From: Actinoalloteichus_B caeruleus
Lineage (GTDB): Bacteria; Actinomycetota; Actinomycetes; Mycobacteriales; Pseudonocardiaceae
DNA: 64,000 nt
Direction: 5' to 3' (one strand)
Assembly: GCF_000718005.1 (NCBI RefSeq)
Contig: NZ_JODV01000019.1
The notes under the pieces are model-generated. The model had not been told where the DNA came from. It ran no database searches and saw nothing but the letters and a program-made list of their open reading frames with translations. Each line of letters starts with the position of its first letter. Position 1 is the stretch's first letter. Below are positions 41,211-50,099 of this stretch, in pieces. The translations under genes and the position numbers were made by a program.

Positions 41211-42362
41211 TCAGATCCTGATCTCGGTGATCGGCACCCGGCGGCCCTCGGCGGAGGACAGCAGGCCCGCCTCGGCGAGCTGCACACCCCGGGCCCCCGA
41301 GAGGAAGTCGTGCGGGAAGGGGGCGTCCTCGACGACGTGCCGGATGAACTGCTCCCACTGCACCTTGAAGCCGTTGTCCAGCTCGGCGTTGTCCGGCACG
41401 GTCTGCCACTGCTCCCGGAAGGGCTCGGGCACGGCGATGTCGGGGTTCCACACCGGCTTGGGCGTGATCGCCCGGTGCTGGACGCGGCACTCCCGGAGTC
41501 CGGCGACGGCGCTGCCCTCGGTGCCGTCGACCTGGAACTCCACCAGCTCGTCCCGGTTGACCCGCACGCACCAGGAGGAGTTGATCTGGGCGATGACCCC
41601 GCCGGCGAGTTCGAAGATGCCGTAGGCGGCGTCGTCCGCGGTGGCCTCGTACGCCTTGCCCTGCTCGTCCCAGCGGCGGTCGACGTGGGTGACGGCCTTC
41701 GCGGTGACCGCCTCGACGGAGCCGAACAGCGCCTCCAGCACGTAGTGCCAGTGCGGGAACATGTCGACGATGATCCCGCCGCCGTCCTCGGCGCGGTAGT
41801 TCCAGCTCGGCCGCTGGGCGGGCTGCCAGTCACCCTCGTACACCCAGTACCCGAACTCGCCCCGGACCGACAGGATGCGACCGAAGAAGCCGCCGTCGAT
41901 CAGCCGCTTGAGCTTGAGCAGGCCCGGCAGGAACAGCTTGTCCTGCACGACCCCCGTCTTCACCCCGGCGTCCCTGGCCACCCTGGCCAGCTCGACCGCG
42001 CCCTCCAGGGAGGTGGCGGTGGGCTTCTCCGCGTAGATGTGCTTGCCGGCCTTGACCGCCCGCAGCACCGCGGACTCGCGGGCGCTGGTGACCTGGGAGT
42101 CGAAGTAGATCGACACCGACTCGTCGGCGAGCACCTCGTCGAGGTCGGTCGTCCACCGGTCCAGGGAGTGCCGGTCCGCGAGTTCGCGCAGCTTCCGCTC
42201 GTTGCGGCCGACGAGGACCGGCTCGGGGAGGACGCGGGTCCCGTCGGACAGCTGGACCCCGCCCTCCTCCCGGATGGCCAGGATCGACCGCAGCAGGTGC
42301 TGGCGGTAGCCCATGCGGCCGGTGACCCCGTTCATCGCGATTGTCAGCACGTGACTGTCCAT
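41211..42362 (-). CDS. Gfo/Idh/MocA family oxidoreductase
   Basis: 383 residues. The N-terminal Rossmann domain opens with IAMNGVTGRMGYRQHL (G-x-x-G-x-M-G variant), followed by HIYAEKPTA, the EKP motif with the catalytic Lys, and a C-terminal alpha/beta domain (DGGGIIVDMFPHWHYVLEALFG carries the conserved D-x-x-x-H). It oxidises a sugar or sugar acid with NAD(P). ATG at 42362 is preferred to the ATG at 42371, because GAGAGG lies 10 bases before the former and 1 base before the latter. First gene of the leftward uronate operon, with a perfect LacI-type palindrome 23 bases upstream. Confidence 0.9.
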   Translation of the reverse strand: MDSHVLTIAMNGVTGRMGYRQHLLRSILAIREEGGVQLSDGTRVLPEPVLVGRNERKLRELADRHSLDRWTTDLDEVLADESVSIYFDSQVTSARESAVLRAVKAGKHIYAEKPTATSLEGAVELARVARDAGVKTGVVQDKLFLPGLLKLKRLIDGGFFGRILSVRGEFGYWVYEGDWQPAQRPSWNYRAEDGGGIIVDMFPHWHYVLEALFGSVEAVTAKAVTHVDRRWDEQGKAYEATADDAAYGIFELAGGVIAQINSSWCVRVNRDELVEFQVDGTEGSAVAGLRECRVQHRAITPKPVWNPDIAVPEPFREQWQTVPDNAELDNGFKVQWEQFIRHVVEDAPFPHDFLSGARGVQLAEAGLLSSAEGRRVPITEIRI

Positions 42363-42384
42363 GAGTTCCATACCTCTCACACAG

Positions 42385-42398
42385 GGAAAGCGCTTTCC
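42385..42398. promoter_or_regulatory. LacI-type operator of the leftward uronate operon
   Basis: GGAAAGCGCTTTCC is a perfect 14-bp palindrome with the central CG typical of LacI/GalR-family sites. It lies just upstream of the Gfo/Idh start at 42362, in the 5' untranslated or promoter region. Confidence 0.85.
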
Positions 42399-42503
42399 AC
42401 CGTAACCGTAGTGCCGCCTCGCCGCCAAGGCCCTCCGTTCATCCCCGACCGACGCCCCCTTGACCAGAGCCCGCCGTTCGAGTGTCCTGTTCCGGTCATG
42501 TGA

Positions 42504-42548
42504 TTGACACCACGAACAACGCTCCCTAGTTTTCGGTAAACGTTTTCC
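42504..42548 (+). promoter_or_regulatory. promoter and LacI-type operator of the sugar ABC operon
   Basis: -35 TTGACA (42504-42509), 17-bp spacer, -10 TAGTTT (42527-42532). Immediately downstream GGTAAACGTTTTCC (42535-42548) is a LacI-type palindrome with one mismatch. The second sugar-binding gene at 54488 has the same -10 and a related arrangement. Confidence 0.8.
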
Positions 42549-42579
42549 ACTGCGCCGTGGGGCTCGGTGGAAACGCCGC

Positions 42580-42625
42580 TACGTCCCAGGAGGCCAGGCT
42601 GGCCTCTACGTCCCAGGAGGCCAGG
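42580..42625 (+). repeat. direct repeat carrying two ribosome sites, with a hairpin
   Basis: TACGTCCCAGGAGGCCAGG occurs at 42580-42598 and 42607-42625. Each copy contains AGGAGG; only the second is at a suitable distance from the ATG at 42628. AGGCCAG-G-CTGGCCT (42591-42605) is a perfect inverted repeat that could fold across the first copy. Confidence 0.85.
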
Positions 42626-42627
42626 AG

Positions 42628-43917
42628 ATGGGTGTGCAAGGAAGCTCCCCATGGCGCAGAGGGCTCACGGTGTTATCGGCGCTCACGGTCCTCGGCGCTG
42701 TCGGAGCCTGCGGCGGCACGAACGACGGCGGCGACGGCGACGTCACGATCCGCTTCACGTGGTGGGGCAGTGACGACAGGGCACGGCTCACCGAGGAGGC
42801 GGTGGCGCTCTTCGAGGAGCGCAACCCCGGAATCGACGTCGTGACCTCGTACTCCGCATTCGACGGCTACTTCGAGAAACTCGCGACGGAGACCGCGGGC
42901 GGCAACCCGCCCGACGTGATCCAGATGGATTACGCGTACCTGCGGGAGTACGCGGACCGCGGGGTGCTGGCGGACCTCAACGAGTTCGACGAGGACCAGC
43001 TCGGCACCGAGGAGATCACCCCCCTGCTCGCCACGTCCGGCGAGATCGACGGCGCGCTCTACGCGCTGCCGATGGGGCAGAACACGCACACCTTCGCCTA
43101 CGACGTCGAACGCTGGACCGAGACCGGCGTCGACCTCCCCGAACCGGGCTGGACCTGGGAGGACTGGTTCGACGCCTCCCTCGAACTCGCCGATGCCACC
43201 GACGGCGAGAGCGTCGGGCTCACCGACTTCGGCTGGTCCTGGGAGACCTTCCAGGTGTGGTTGCGGCAGCAGGACAAGGACCTCTACACCGAGGACGCCG
43301 AGCTCGCCTTCGAGCGCGCCGACGTCGTGGAGTACATGGAGCTGCTCGACCGCTTCCGCTCCGAGGGAGCCTCCACCGAGGGTTCGGTGACCGCGCAGAT
43401 CGACGGAGCCGTGGAGAACTCCCCGGTCTCGCGTGGCCTGGCGTTCGCCGACTTCAGCTGGGACAGCACCGTTCCCAGCTTCTTCTCCGTGCTCGGAAGG
43501 CCGGTCGCGCTCGCCCCCATGCCGAGGATCGGCGAGCGGGTCGGCCAGTTCGCCAAGCCCGCGATGCTCGTGAGCGTCGCCGAGGGCAGCGAGCACAAGG
43601 AGGCCGCCGCCGCGCTCGTCGACTTCCTCCTCAACGACGAGGACGCCGGCAAGATCCAGGGCACGACCCGGGGCATGCCGGTGAACGAGTCGGTCCGCGA
43701 GGCGGTCGGCGCCGAGTTGGAGGGTGCCGACGAGGTCGTCTACGAGTACGAGGAGCTGCTCGCCGACGAGCTGGAGGAGACCCCGCCACCGCCCCCGCCC
43801 GGCAACAGCACGCTGAAGCGGGAGTGGGAACGGCTGAACCAGGTGGTCGCGTTCGGACAGATCAGCATTGACGAAGCCGCGGACCAGTTCCTCAACCGAG
43901 CACAACAGGAGCTCTGA
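42628..43917 (+). CDS. ABC sugar-binding lipoprotein (extracellular solute-binding family 1)
   Basis: 429 residues. Signal peptide with lipobox around VGAC (Cys about 28), then the SBP family 1 pattern: VTIRFTWWGSDDRARLTEEAVALFEERNPGIDV, PPDVIQMDYAYLREYADRGVLADL, LYALPMGQNTHTFAYD, GWTWEDWFDASLELAD. The C-terminal region has an ETPPPPPPG proline run before the final helices. It delivers an oligosaccharide to the two permeases encoded next. AGGAGG is 7 bases before ATG. The LacI-type operator and the flanking uronate genes point to a pectin-derived oligogalacturonide or a GalA-Rha unit. Confidence 0.92.
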   Translation: MGVQGSSPWRRGLTVLSALTVLGAVGACGGTNDGGDGDVTIRFTWWGSDDRARLTEEAVALFEERNPGIDVVTSYSAFDGYFEKLATETAGGNPPDVIQMDYAYLREYADRGVLADLNEFDEDQLGTEEITPLLATSGEIDGALYALPMGQNTHTFAYDVERWTETGVDLPEPGWTWEDWFDASLELADATDGESVGLTDFGWSWETFQVWLRQQDKDLYTEDAELAFERADVVEYMELLDRFRSEGASTEGSVTAQIDGAVENSPVSRGLAFADFSWDSTVPSFFSVLGRPVALAPMPRIGERVGQFAKPAMLVSVAEGSEHKEAAAALVDFLLNDEDAGKIQGTTRGMPVNESVREAVGAELEGADEVVYEYEELLADELEETPPPPPPGNSTLKREWERLNQVVAFGQISIDEAADQFLNRAQQEL

Positions 43918-43932
43918 CGCGAGTCAGTTGGC

Positions 43933-43960
43933 GGGGGTGCCCGGTGAGCCGGGCACCCCC
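43933..43960 (+). terminator. intercistronic hairpin between binding protein and permeases
   Basis: GGGGGTGCCCGG-TGAG-CCGGGCACCCCC: a perfect 12-bp stem, 15 bases after the binding-protein stop. It may stabilise the upstream mRNA or cause partial termination, so the binding protein exceeds the permeases in amount, as is usual for such operons. Confidence 0.75.
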
Positions 43961-43976
43961 TGGGATAGGTGAACAC

Positions 43977-44942
43977 ATGGTCGCTCAACAAGTCGAAGCA
44001 GTGACGTCGCCCCCGCCGCAGGAGAGCAAGCGGGACCAGGCACGTCGCAAGAGGAACGCGAAAGGGCAGACGGGCGTCGCCTACCTGTTCCTCACGCCCT
44101 GGATGATCGGGGCGCTGCTGCTCACCGTGGGGCCGATGGTGGCCTCGCTGTACCTCTCCTTCACGAACTACAACCTGTTCACCGCCCCGGAATGGGTCGG
44201 CCTGGACAACTACGTCCGGTTGTTCACCGAGGACGACAGGTTCCTCAGCTCGGTGTCGGTGACCCTGCGCTACGTCCTGCTGTCGGCGCCGCTGAAGCTG
44301 GCCGCGGCCCTCGCCGTCGCCATGCTGCTCAACCGCCCGCGCAAGGGCCAGGGCTTCTACCGATCCGCCTTCTACGCGCCCTCCCTGCTGGGTGCCAGCG
44401 TCGCGATCGCCCTCGTCTGGCGGGCGCTGTTCACCGACAGCGGGACGGTCGACACCCTGCTCCAGAAGGTGGGCATCAACACCGGCGGCTGGATCAACCA
44501 GCCCCAGTACGCGACCATCGTGATCGTCATCCTGGCCGTGTGGCAGTTCGGCGCGCCCATGGTCATCTTCCTCGCGGGCCTCAAGCAGATCCCGCAGGAC
44601 CTCTACGACGCGGCCGCCGTGGACGGCGCGAGCAAGTGGAAGACCTTCACCTCGGTGACGCTCCCCATGCTCACGCCGGTGGTGTTCTTCAACCTGGTCA
44701 TGGAGATCATCAACTCGTTCCAGGCCTTCACCGGGGCGTTCGTCGTCAGCAACGGGCAGGGTGGCCCGGCCGACTCCACCCTCTTCTACACCCTGTACCT
44801 GTACCAGCGTGGCTTCTCCGACTTCCAGATGGGATACGCCTCGGCCATGGCGTGGCTCCTGCTGCTGGTGATCGCTCTGGTGACCGGCCTGCTCTTCTGG
44901 AGCTCCGGCCGGTGGGTGTTCTACAGCGGAGAGGACAAGTGA
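43977..44942 (+). CDS. sugar ABC transporter permease, MalF-like
   Basis: 321 residues, six transmembrane helices. A charged N-terminus (RDQARRKRNAKGQ) precedes VAYLFLTPWMIGALLL. The EAA loop is QIPQDLYDAAAVDGASKWKTFTSVTLPML. It pairs with the next permease. ATG at 43977 was chosen; the in-frame ATG/GTG at 43944 lies inside the hairpin. The ATP-binding subunit is not in the operon, as is common for actinobacterial sugar importers sharing one MsiK-type ATPase. Confidence 0.92.
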   Translation: MVAQQVEAVTSPPPQESKRDQARRKRNAKGQTGVAYLFLTPWMIGALLLTVGPMVASLYLSFTNYNLFTAPEWVGLDNYVRLFTEDDRFLSSVSVTLRYVLLSAPLKLAAALAVAMLLNRPRKGQGFYRSAFYAPSLLGASVAIALVWRALFTDSGTVDTLLQKVGINTGGWINQPQYATIVIVILAVWQFGAPMVIFLAGLKQIPQDLYDAAAVDGASKWKTFTSVTLPMLTPVVFFNLVMEIINSFQAFTGAFVVSNGQGGPADSTLFYTLYLYQRGFSDFQMGYASAMAWLLLLVIALVTGLLFWSSGRWVFYSGEDK

Positions 44943-45835
44943 TGAGCACCGCGACCGTGACACCTCCGAAGCAGGCCGCGACGCCAACCCCGAAGGCGAG
45001 GACCGGTCGTTGGCGGCCCGTCGTCTGGCACGTCATCGTCACCGCGATCGTGCTGCTCCTGCTCTACCCGATCATCTGGCTGGTGGCGGCGTCGTTCAAA
45101 CCGGCCGACGAGGTCGTGACGAGCCTGAGCATCCTGCCGAACAACCCCACCCTGGAGAACTACACGGCGGCCTTCGACGGGATCGCCGGCGTCAGCTTCT
45201 GGTCCTACCTGGGGAACTCGCTGTTCGTCGCCATCGGCTCGGTGGCCGGCAACGTCGTGTCCTGCGTGCTGGCCGCCTACGCCTTCGCGCGGCTGCGGTT
45301 CCGGATGCGCGGCCTGATGTTCGCGTTCATGATCGGCACCATCATGCTGCCGTACCACGTGGTGCTGATCCCGCAGTACATCATCTTCCAGCAGATGGGG
45401 ATGGTGGACAGCTTCTGGCCGCTGATCCTGCCCAAGTTCCTCGCCACCGAGGCGTTCTTCGTCTTCCTCATCATCCAGTTCATGCGGGGCCTGCCCAGGG
45501 AACTGGACGAGGCGGCGCGGATCGACGGCTGCGGACCGATCCGGATCTTCTTCCACATCATCCTGCCGCTGGTGCGACCCGCCCTGATCACCACGGCGAT
45601 CTTCACCTTCATCTGGACCTGGAACGACTTCTTCAGCCAGCTCATCTACCTGAGCACGCCGAGCAACTACACGCTCCCGCTCGCGCTGCGGCTGTTCATC
45701 GACCAGACCAGCGTCTCCGCCTACGGACCGATGTTCGCCATGTCGGTGCTCACCCTGATCCCGATCGGGCTGTTCTTCCTGGCGTTCCAGCGGTTCCTGG
45801 TGCAGGGTGTGTCCACCACCGGACTCAAGGGCTGA
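44942..45835 (+). CDS. sugar ABC transporter permease, MalG-like
   Basis: 297 residues, six transmembrane helices. The EAA loop LPRELDEAARIDGCGPIRIFFHIILPLVRPAL is clear, and LLLLYPIIWLVAASFK starts the first helix. Start ATG overlaps the previous stop by one base (TGATG). Inner-membrane partner of the upstream permease. Confidence 0.93.
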   Translation: MSTATVTPPKQAATPTPKARTGRWRPVVWHVIVTAIVLLLLYPIIWLVAASFKPADEVVTSLSILPNNPTLENYTAAFDGIAGVSFWSYLGNSLFVAIGSVAGNVVSCVLAAYAFARLRFRMRGLMFAFMIGTIMLPYHVVLIPQYIIFQQMGMVDSFWPLILPKFLATEAFFVFLIIQFMRGLPRELDEAARIDGCGPIRIFFHIILPLVRPALITTAIFTFIWTWNDFFSQLIYLSTPSNYTLPLALRLFIDQTSVSAYGPMFAMSVLTLIPIGLFFLAFQRFLVQGVSTTGLKG

Positions 45836-45841
45836 GAGGTG

Positions 45842-46441
45842 ATGGCGGTGTCCTCCAAGACCCGGGCGCCCGAGAACCGGACGACCGTGGTGGGAGAGCG
45901 GTTCGCGTTGTTCGCGGACTGCCTCTACCTCGGCCTGCTGGTGCTGGTCTCCTCACTCCCGCTGGTCACCGCGTACGCGGCGATCACCGCGGGGAGCGGG
46001 CTGCTGCGCCAACGGGTCCGCGAGGACACCTCCTTCACCATCGGCGGCTACTTCGCCCGGCTGCTGGCGGTCATCCGCCACCAGTGGCTGGTCCTGGTCG
46101 CCCCCCTCGGGTTGGCCCTGCTGCTCGGCGTCAACGCCGTCGCGGTGGCCTCCGGCGCCCCGGGCGCCGACGTGGTGGAACCGGTGTTGTGGCTGATCGG
46201 CGCGGCCCTGCTCGTCGTCGGGCTGCGGGCCGCGGTGCTGTGGACGCCGGACACCGGCTGGCGGGAGACCGTGGAGGCCGCCGGTACCGCGACCGTCCGC
46301 GACCCGGTGGGCAGCCTGCTGCTGCTCGGCGCGGCCTTCGCGTGCTACGTGATCGCCGGGCAGACGCTCATGCTCGTCCCGCTGGTGTGCGGGTTGTTGG
46401 TCTTCGCCGCCGTGGCGGTGACCGGAAGGGAACACGGGTGA
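45842..46441 (+). CDS. DUF624-like membrane protein
   Basis: About 199 residues with five hydrophobic segments (about 20-45, 72-95, 104-128, 150-170, 173-193). FALFADCLYLGLLVLVSSLPLVTAYAAITA resembles the N-terminus of DUF624/YesL proteins, which accompany sugar ABC importers for pectin fragments in Bacillus (yes operon). The start may be GTG 45839, ATG 45842 or GTG 45848; GAGAGG just upstream fits the last best. It overlaps the next gene by GTGA. A regulatory or assembly role for the importer is inferred from context. Confidence 0.8.
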   Translation: MAVSSKTRAPENRTTVVGERFALFADCLYLGLLVLVSSLPLVTAYAAITAGSGLLRQRVREDTSFTIGGYFARLLAVIRHQWLVLVAPLGLALLLGVNAVAVASGAPGADVVEPVLWLIGAALLVVGLRAAVLWTPDTGWRETVEAAGTATVRDPVGSLLLLGAAFACYVIAGQTLMLVPLVCGLLVFAAVAVTGREHG

Positions 46442-47661
46442 CCACCCCGACTCGCGTACTCCAGGTGGGCGCGCACGGCTACGGCCGGGTCCACCTCGAC
46501 AACATCGCCGCGCTCGGCGAGAGCGGCCTGGTCCGGCTGGTGGGGCTGTGCGACCCGGTGCCGCCGGCCCCCGAGACCCTCGCGGCCTTCGACGGGGTCC
46601 CGGTGTCACCGGAGCTGGACGCGCTGCTCGCCGAACAGCGCCCCGACGTCACGATCGTCGCCACCCCGATCCACACCCACCTGCCGCTCGCCGTCACGGC
46701 GCTGCGCGCCGGCTCCCACGTCCTGCTGGAGAAACCGCCCACGCCGACCCTGGCGGACTTCGAGACGCTCCTCGCGGTCTCCGAGGAGACCGACCGGCGG
46801 TGCCAGATCGGCTTCCAGAGCCTGGGTTCGGCGGCGTTGGCCGAGGCGGTCGACCTGGTCGGCTCCGGGACGATCGGTGGGTTGCTCGGCATCGGCGCGG
46901 CCGGCACCTGGATCCGGGACACCGCCTACTACCAGCGGGCGCCCTGGGCGGGCCGGATGGTGCTCGACGGACGCCCGGTCACCGACGGCGCCCTCACCAA
47001 CGCCTTCGCCCACGCCGTGGCCTCCGCGCTCCGCCTCGGCGGCGCCGAGCGGGCCGGCGACGTGCGCCGGGTGGAACTGGAGCGCTTCCACGCCCACCCC
47101 ATCGAGGGTGACGACACCGCGTGCGTCCGGCTGACCAGGTCGGACGGCCTGCCGATCGTCGTCGCGGTCACCGTGTGCGCGGAGCGCACCCGCGACCCGT
47201 ACCTGATCCTGCACGGCGAGTCCGGGCGCATCACCGTCTGGTACACCCGGGACCAGCTGCTGGTCGAGACGGGGAGCGCCTTCCCCGGCGCCCGGCCCGT
47301 CACCGACGACGCCCAGTCCCGCGCGCGGGTGCTGTCCCGCACCAACCTGCTGGCCAACCTCGTCGACCACCTCGCCGACCCGTCGGTCCCGCTGCTCTCC
47401 CCCTCGGCCGGCAGCCACACCTTCATGCGGGCGATGGAGGAGATCCGGCTTGACGGGCCGGCCAGGGCGATCGACCCCCGGTACTACCGCGAGGAGGGCA
47501 CCGGCCAGCGGTGGCGTCCGATCATCGACGGAGTGGACACGGTCGTCGCCAGGTCGGCAGCCGAGCTGCGGCTCTTCTCCGAGCTCGGTGCTCCCTGGGC
47601 GGCCGGTTCCCCCCGGGACACCGCGCTGCCCACCCGGCAGGGGGTCTCCTCACCGAGCTAG
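46438..47661 (+). CDS. Gfo/Idh/MocA family oxidoreductase
   Basis: 407 residues. Rossmann start RVLQVGAHGYGRVHLDNI, catalytic EKP in HVLLEKPPTPTLADF, and C-terminal domain with GRPVTDGALTNAFAHAVASAL. It is unlike the Gfo/Idh protein at 41211 (different length and motif context), so the two probably act on different sugars. GTG at 46438 overlaps the DUF624-like stop. Last gene of the importer operon; a sugar or sugar-acid dehydrogenase working on the imported unit is likely. Confidence 0.88.
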   Translation: MTTPTRVLQVGAHGYGRVHLDNIAALGESGLVRLVGLCDPVPPAPETLAAFDGVPVSPELDALLAEQRPDVTIVATPIHTHLPLAVTALRAGSHVLLEKPPTPTLADFETLLAVSEETDRRCQIGFQSLGSAALAEAVDLVGSGTIGGLLGIGAAGTWIRDTAYYQRAPWAGRMVLDGRPVTDGALTNAFAHAVASALRLGGAERAGDVRRVELERFHAHPIEGDDTACVRLTRSDGLPIVVAVTVCAERTRDPYLILHGESGRITVWYTRDQLLVETGSAFPGARPVTDDAQSRARVLSRTNLLANLVDHLADPSVPLLSPSAGSHTFMRAMEEIRLDGPARAIDPRYYREEGTGQRWRPIIDGVDTVVARSAAELRLFSELGAPWAAGSPRDTALPTRQGVSSPS

Positions 47662-47719
47662 GCGCCGTGCTCCGGAAGGCGACCGGGAGCGGGGCCCGCC
47701 GGTCAGGGGCGCGTGCGGC

Positions 47720-48592
47720 TCACCGGTCGTCCTCCGTCGCCCGTTCCCCGTCCCGGCTCGGCCCGGACGAACCCCGGCCGGAGCCCAGCACCTCCGCCCA
47801 CGGGTCCGCACCGGACCGCTCGGCCAGCCGGGCGAGCACCCGCCGCTCCTCCTGCTCCTCGCGGGCGTTCGGGGCGGTGACGACGAGGATCAACGCCACC
47901 ACCGTGACGACGCTCAGCACGAGCAGCAGCGGCTCACCGAGGTCGGACGAGACAGTGCCGGGCAGTGGCCCGGTCGCCTCGGTGAGCTCCGCGCTGGTGC
48001 CCGCGATCACCAGGTAGTGCATCCCGCAGACCGCCGCGGCCTGGCAGATCGCGGCGATCGTGACGAAGACCCGGCCCTGTTGCGCCACCGAGGTCCACAG
48101 CGCGATGACGGACCCGGACAGCGCGACCACCACCGCCGCGCCGAGCACGGCGCGATCGAAGGTGAGGTCCGCGTGCATGCGCAACGCCGCCATCGAGCCG
48201 TAGTGCATCGCGGCGACGCCCAGACCCACGACCGTGCCCGCCAGGACGGCGCGGACACCGAGCGGTGCCCGCCCTCCCCCGGCCAGGATGGCCAGGCCGA
48301 ACCCGCTCGCGACGACCGCCACGCCGACGCTGAGCAACGTCAGCGGCCCGTCGTGCCGAATGGGTGTTCCGACGACCGCGAAACCCAGCATCGCCACGAA
48401 GTGGGCGGCCCAGGCCCCGGTGCCGCCCAACGCGAACGCTCCCAGCACGACCCATCTGGCCCGGGAGAACGCGGTCGGCCCGCGCCGCGCCCGTTTCAGC
48501 GACAACACTCCCAGCAGACAACCGACGAAACACATTCCGACGGCGAGCAACGGGAAAAGGGGGCCTTCGGAGAACGGGTCAATCTCAGCCAC
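47720..48592 (-). CDS. MHYT-domain membrane sensor protein
   Basis: 290 residues with seven transmembrane helices and the repeated MHYT signature: AHFVAMLGF, GVAAMHYGSMAALRM and VCGMHYLVIAG, whose Met/His residues are predicted to bind copper at the outer face. A charged cytoplasmic tail follows (about 240-290) but no GGDEF or EAL domain, so it is a stand-alone type. It is thought to sense O2, CO or NO. GTG at 48592 has GGAAGG 6 bases upstream; an earlier in-frame GTG at 48610 was rejected. Not linked to the sugar operon by strand. Confidence 0.9.
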   Translation of the reverse strand: MAEIDPFSEGPLFPLLAVGMCFVGCLLGVLSLKRARRGPTAFSRARWVVLGAFALGGTGAWAAHFVAMLGFAVVGTPIRHDGPLTLLSVGVAVVASGFGLAILAGGGRAPLGVRAVLAGTVVGLGVAAMHYGSMAALRMHADLTFDRAVLGAAVVVALSGSVIALWTSVAQQGRVFVTIAAICQAAAVCGMHYLVIAGTSAELTEATGPLPGTVSSDLGEPLLLVLSVVTVVALILVVTAPNAREEQEERRVLARLAERSGADPWAEVLGSGRGSSGPSRDGERATEDDR

Positions 48593-48788
48593 GGAAGAAC
48601 CTTCCTTCACGCTTCGACACCTGCGCGCCCGAAAGAAGGATTACCGGACAACCGACCCCGCGACACGGGAACGGGGGAAATTCCGGTCGTTCCGGGGAGG
48701 AAACAACACTGCTGGCGGTACGTCCCGGTGGTCCCGACGACGTCCGGTCTCGCGGACGCCGCCGGGAGGGAAGTGACCGGTGGGGGCC

Positions 48789-50099
48789 TCAGCCGACCCG
48801 GCCGGCACCGGCGCGGGCCGGGACCAGTCCGGGAACGGCCGAGGCCGGGTGGATCCGTTCGTGCCAACGCGGGACCCAGCCCACGTCGGCGGACAGTTCC
48901 GAGCCGTGCGCGAGGTTGTGCTCGGCACGGAGGTCGACGCGGCGGCGTCCGTCCTGGTCCTCCACCACGTCGCCACGCGTGCGGATGGTGGTGCCGCCCC
49001 AGTCGTGGACGACGTCGCCGGCGGTGAAGCGCTCACCCAACCGGAAGTAGTTGTTGTCCGTTACCACCTTCGACTCCACCCCGACACCGACGTGGTACCC
49101 GAGGCCGTCGATCGACTCGTAGTAGTTGTTGTAGACGTGCACCTGCCCGAACCGGACCCGGGGCGAACGCTCCAGCGTCTCGGAGAAGACGTTGTGGTGC
49201 AGGGTGATCCGGAGCTTCCCCCGATCCTCGAAGCGGCTGTTCGAGTTGCCGATCAGCATGGTCTTGTCGTGGTCCCGGAAGACGTTCCAGGACACCGTCA
49301 CCAGGTCGGTCTCCCGCACCATGTCGAGCAGGCCGTCATGCCACTGGTAGGGGCGGCCGAAGTACCACGGCTGCGAACTGTCGGGGTACCGACCGTCGTG
49401 GAAGGTGTTGTGGTCGACCCAGACGTGGGTGGCGCCGTGCAGCTCGACGGCGTCGTACTCCGAGTTCCACTCCCCCGCCTCGTTGTCGGTGGGGTCCCAG
49501 GCCGGGAAGCAGTCGACCGGCGCCTCGAAGGTGATGTTGCGGATGATGACGTTGTCCGCGTCCCGCACCGAGAGGTTGAGCCCCCGGATCTCGGCGTCCG
49601 CGCCCAGGCCGACGAGGGTGGTGTTCGAACCGACCCGGACCTGGATGTGGTCCCGCTGGTTGCGCATCGACCGGTCGCGGGCGTCCTCCAGCGGACCGTG
49701 CGGCTCCTCCTCGTAGCCCCAGTGCTCCGGGTCGTAGGCGGCGAGGTAGTCATCGAGGGAGTAGTCGGGGTCGGCGAAGTCCGCGCAGCTCAGCGGCGTT
49801 CCGTCGTCCGCCTCGTGCCCCTCGATGGCCCCGTCCACGTAGATGATCTTCGGGGTGGGGCTGCCGCCGTCGAGCGCGGCGACCAGCTCGGCGCGGTTGC
49901 CCACGTGGAACACCGCGTCGTCCTCGGCCGCGGCACCACCGGTGGTTCCCCCCTCGGCGGCCGCCCAGCCGTCGCGCTCACCGAGCACCTGCCGACCGAG
50001 GTCGGGTGCCCCGGTGGTCGTGGTGTCGGCGACCGCGACGGGGGCGGCCAACGCGGCCGTGGCGATGACCGCTCCCGTCAGAACAATGGATCTTCGCAC
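48789..50099 (-). CDS. secreted pectate lyase, PL1 family
   Basis: 436 residues. Sec signal peptide RRSIVLTGAVIATAALAAPVAVA (1-23). The mature protein is a right-handed beta-helix: LVGLGADAEIRGLNLSVRDADNVIIRNITFE, then the Ca-binding region DAVELHGATHVWVDHNTF and the PL1 catalytic segment ETLERSPRVRFGQVHVYNNYY with its conserved Arg. It cleaves polygalacturonate outside the cell by beta-elimination. GTG at 50099 has AAGGAG 8 bases before it; the upstream open frame is not signal-like. A LacI-type palindrome lies about 160 bases upstream, so it probably belongs to the regulon of the uronate operon. Confidence 0.93.
   Translation of the reverse strand: MRRSIVLTGAVIATAALAAPVAVADTTTTGAPDLGRQVLGERDGWAAAEGGTTGGAAAEDDAVFHVGNRAELVAALDGGSPTPKIIYVDGAIEGHEADDGTPLSCADFADPDYSLDDYLAAYDPEHWGYEEEPHGPLEDARDRSMRNQRDHIQVRVGSNTTLVGLGADAEIRGLNLSVRDADNVIIRNITFEAPVDCFPAWDPTDNEAGEWNSEYDAVELHGATHVWVDHNTFHDGRYPDSSQPWYFGRPYQWHDGLLDMVRETDLVTVSWNVFRDHDKTMLIGNSNSRFEDRGKLRITLHHNVFSETLERSPRVRFGQVHVYNNYYESIDGLGYHVGVGVESKVVTDNNYFRLGERFTAGDVVHDWGGTTIRTRGDVVEDQDGRRRVDLRAEHNLAHGSELSADVGWVPRWHERIHPASAVPGLVPARAGAGRVG

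Noticed and set aside
42580..42625. Riboswitch candidate before the first sugar-binding gene
   Set aside because: The structure is one short hairpin and a duplicated ribosome site, without the size or conserved core of any known riboswitch.
45010..47661. 883-codon version of the second Gfo/Idh gene
   Set aside because: The extra N-terminal part is the wrong frame of the permease and DUF624-like genes; the real start is GTG 46438.
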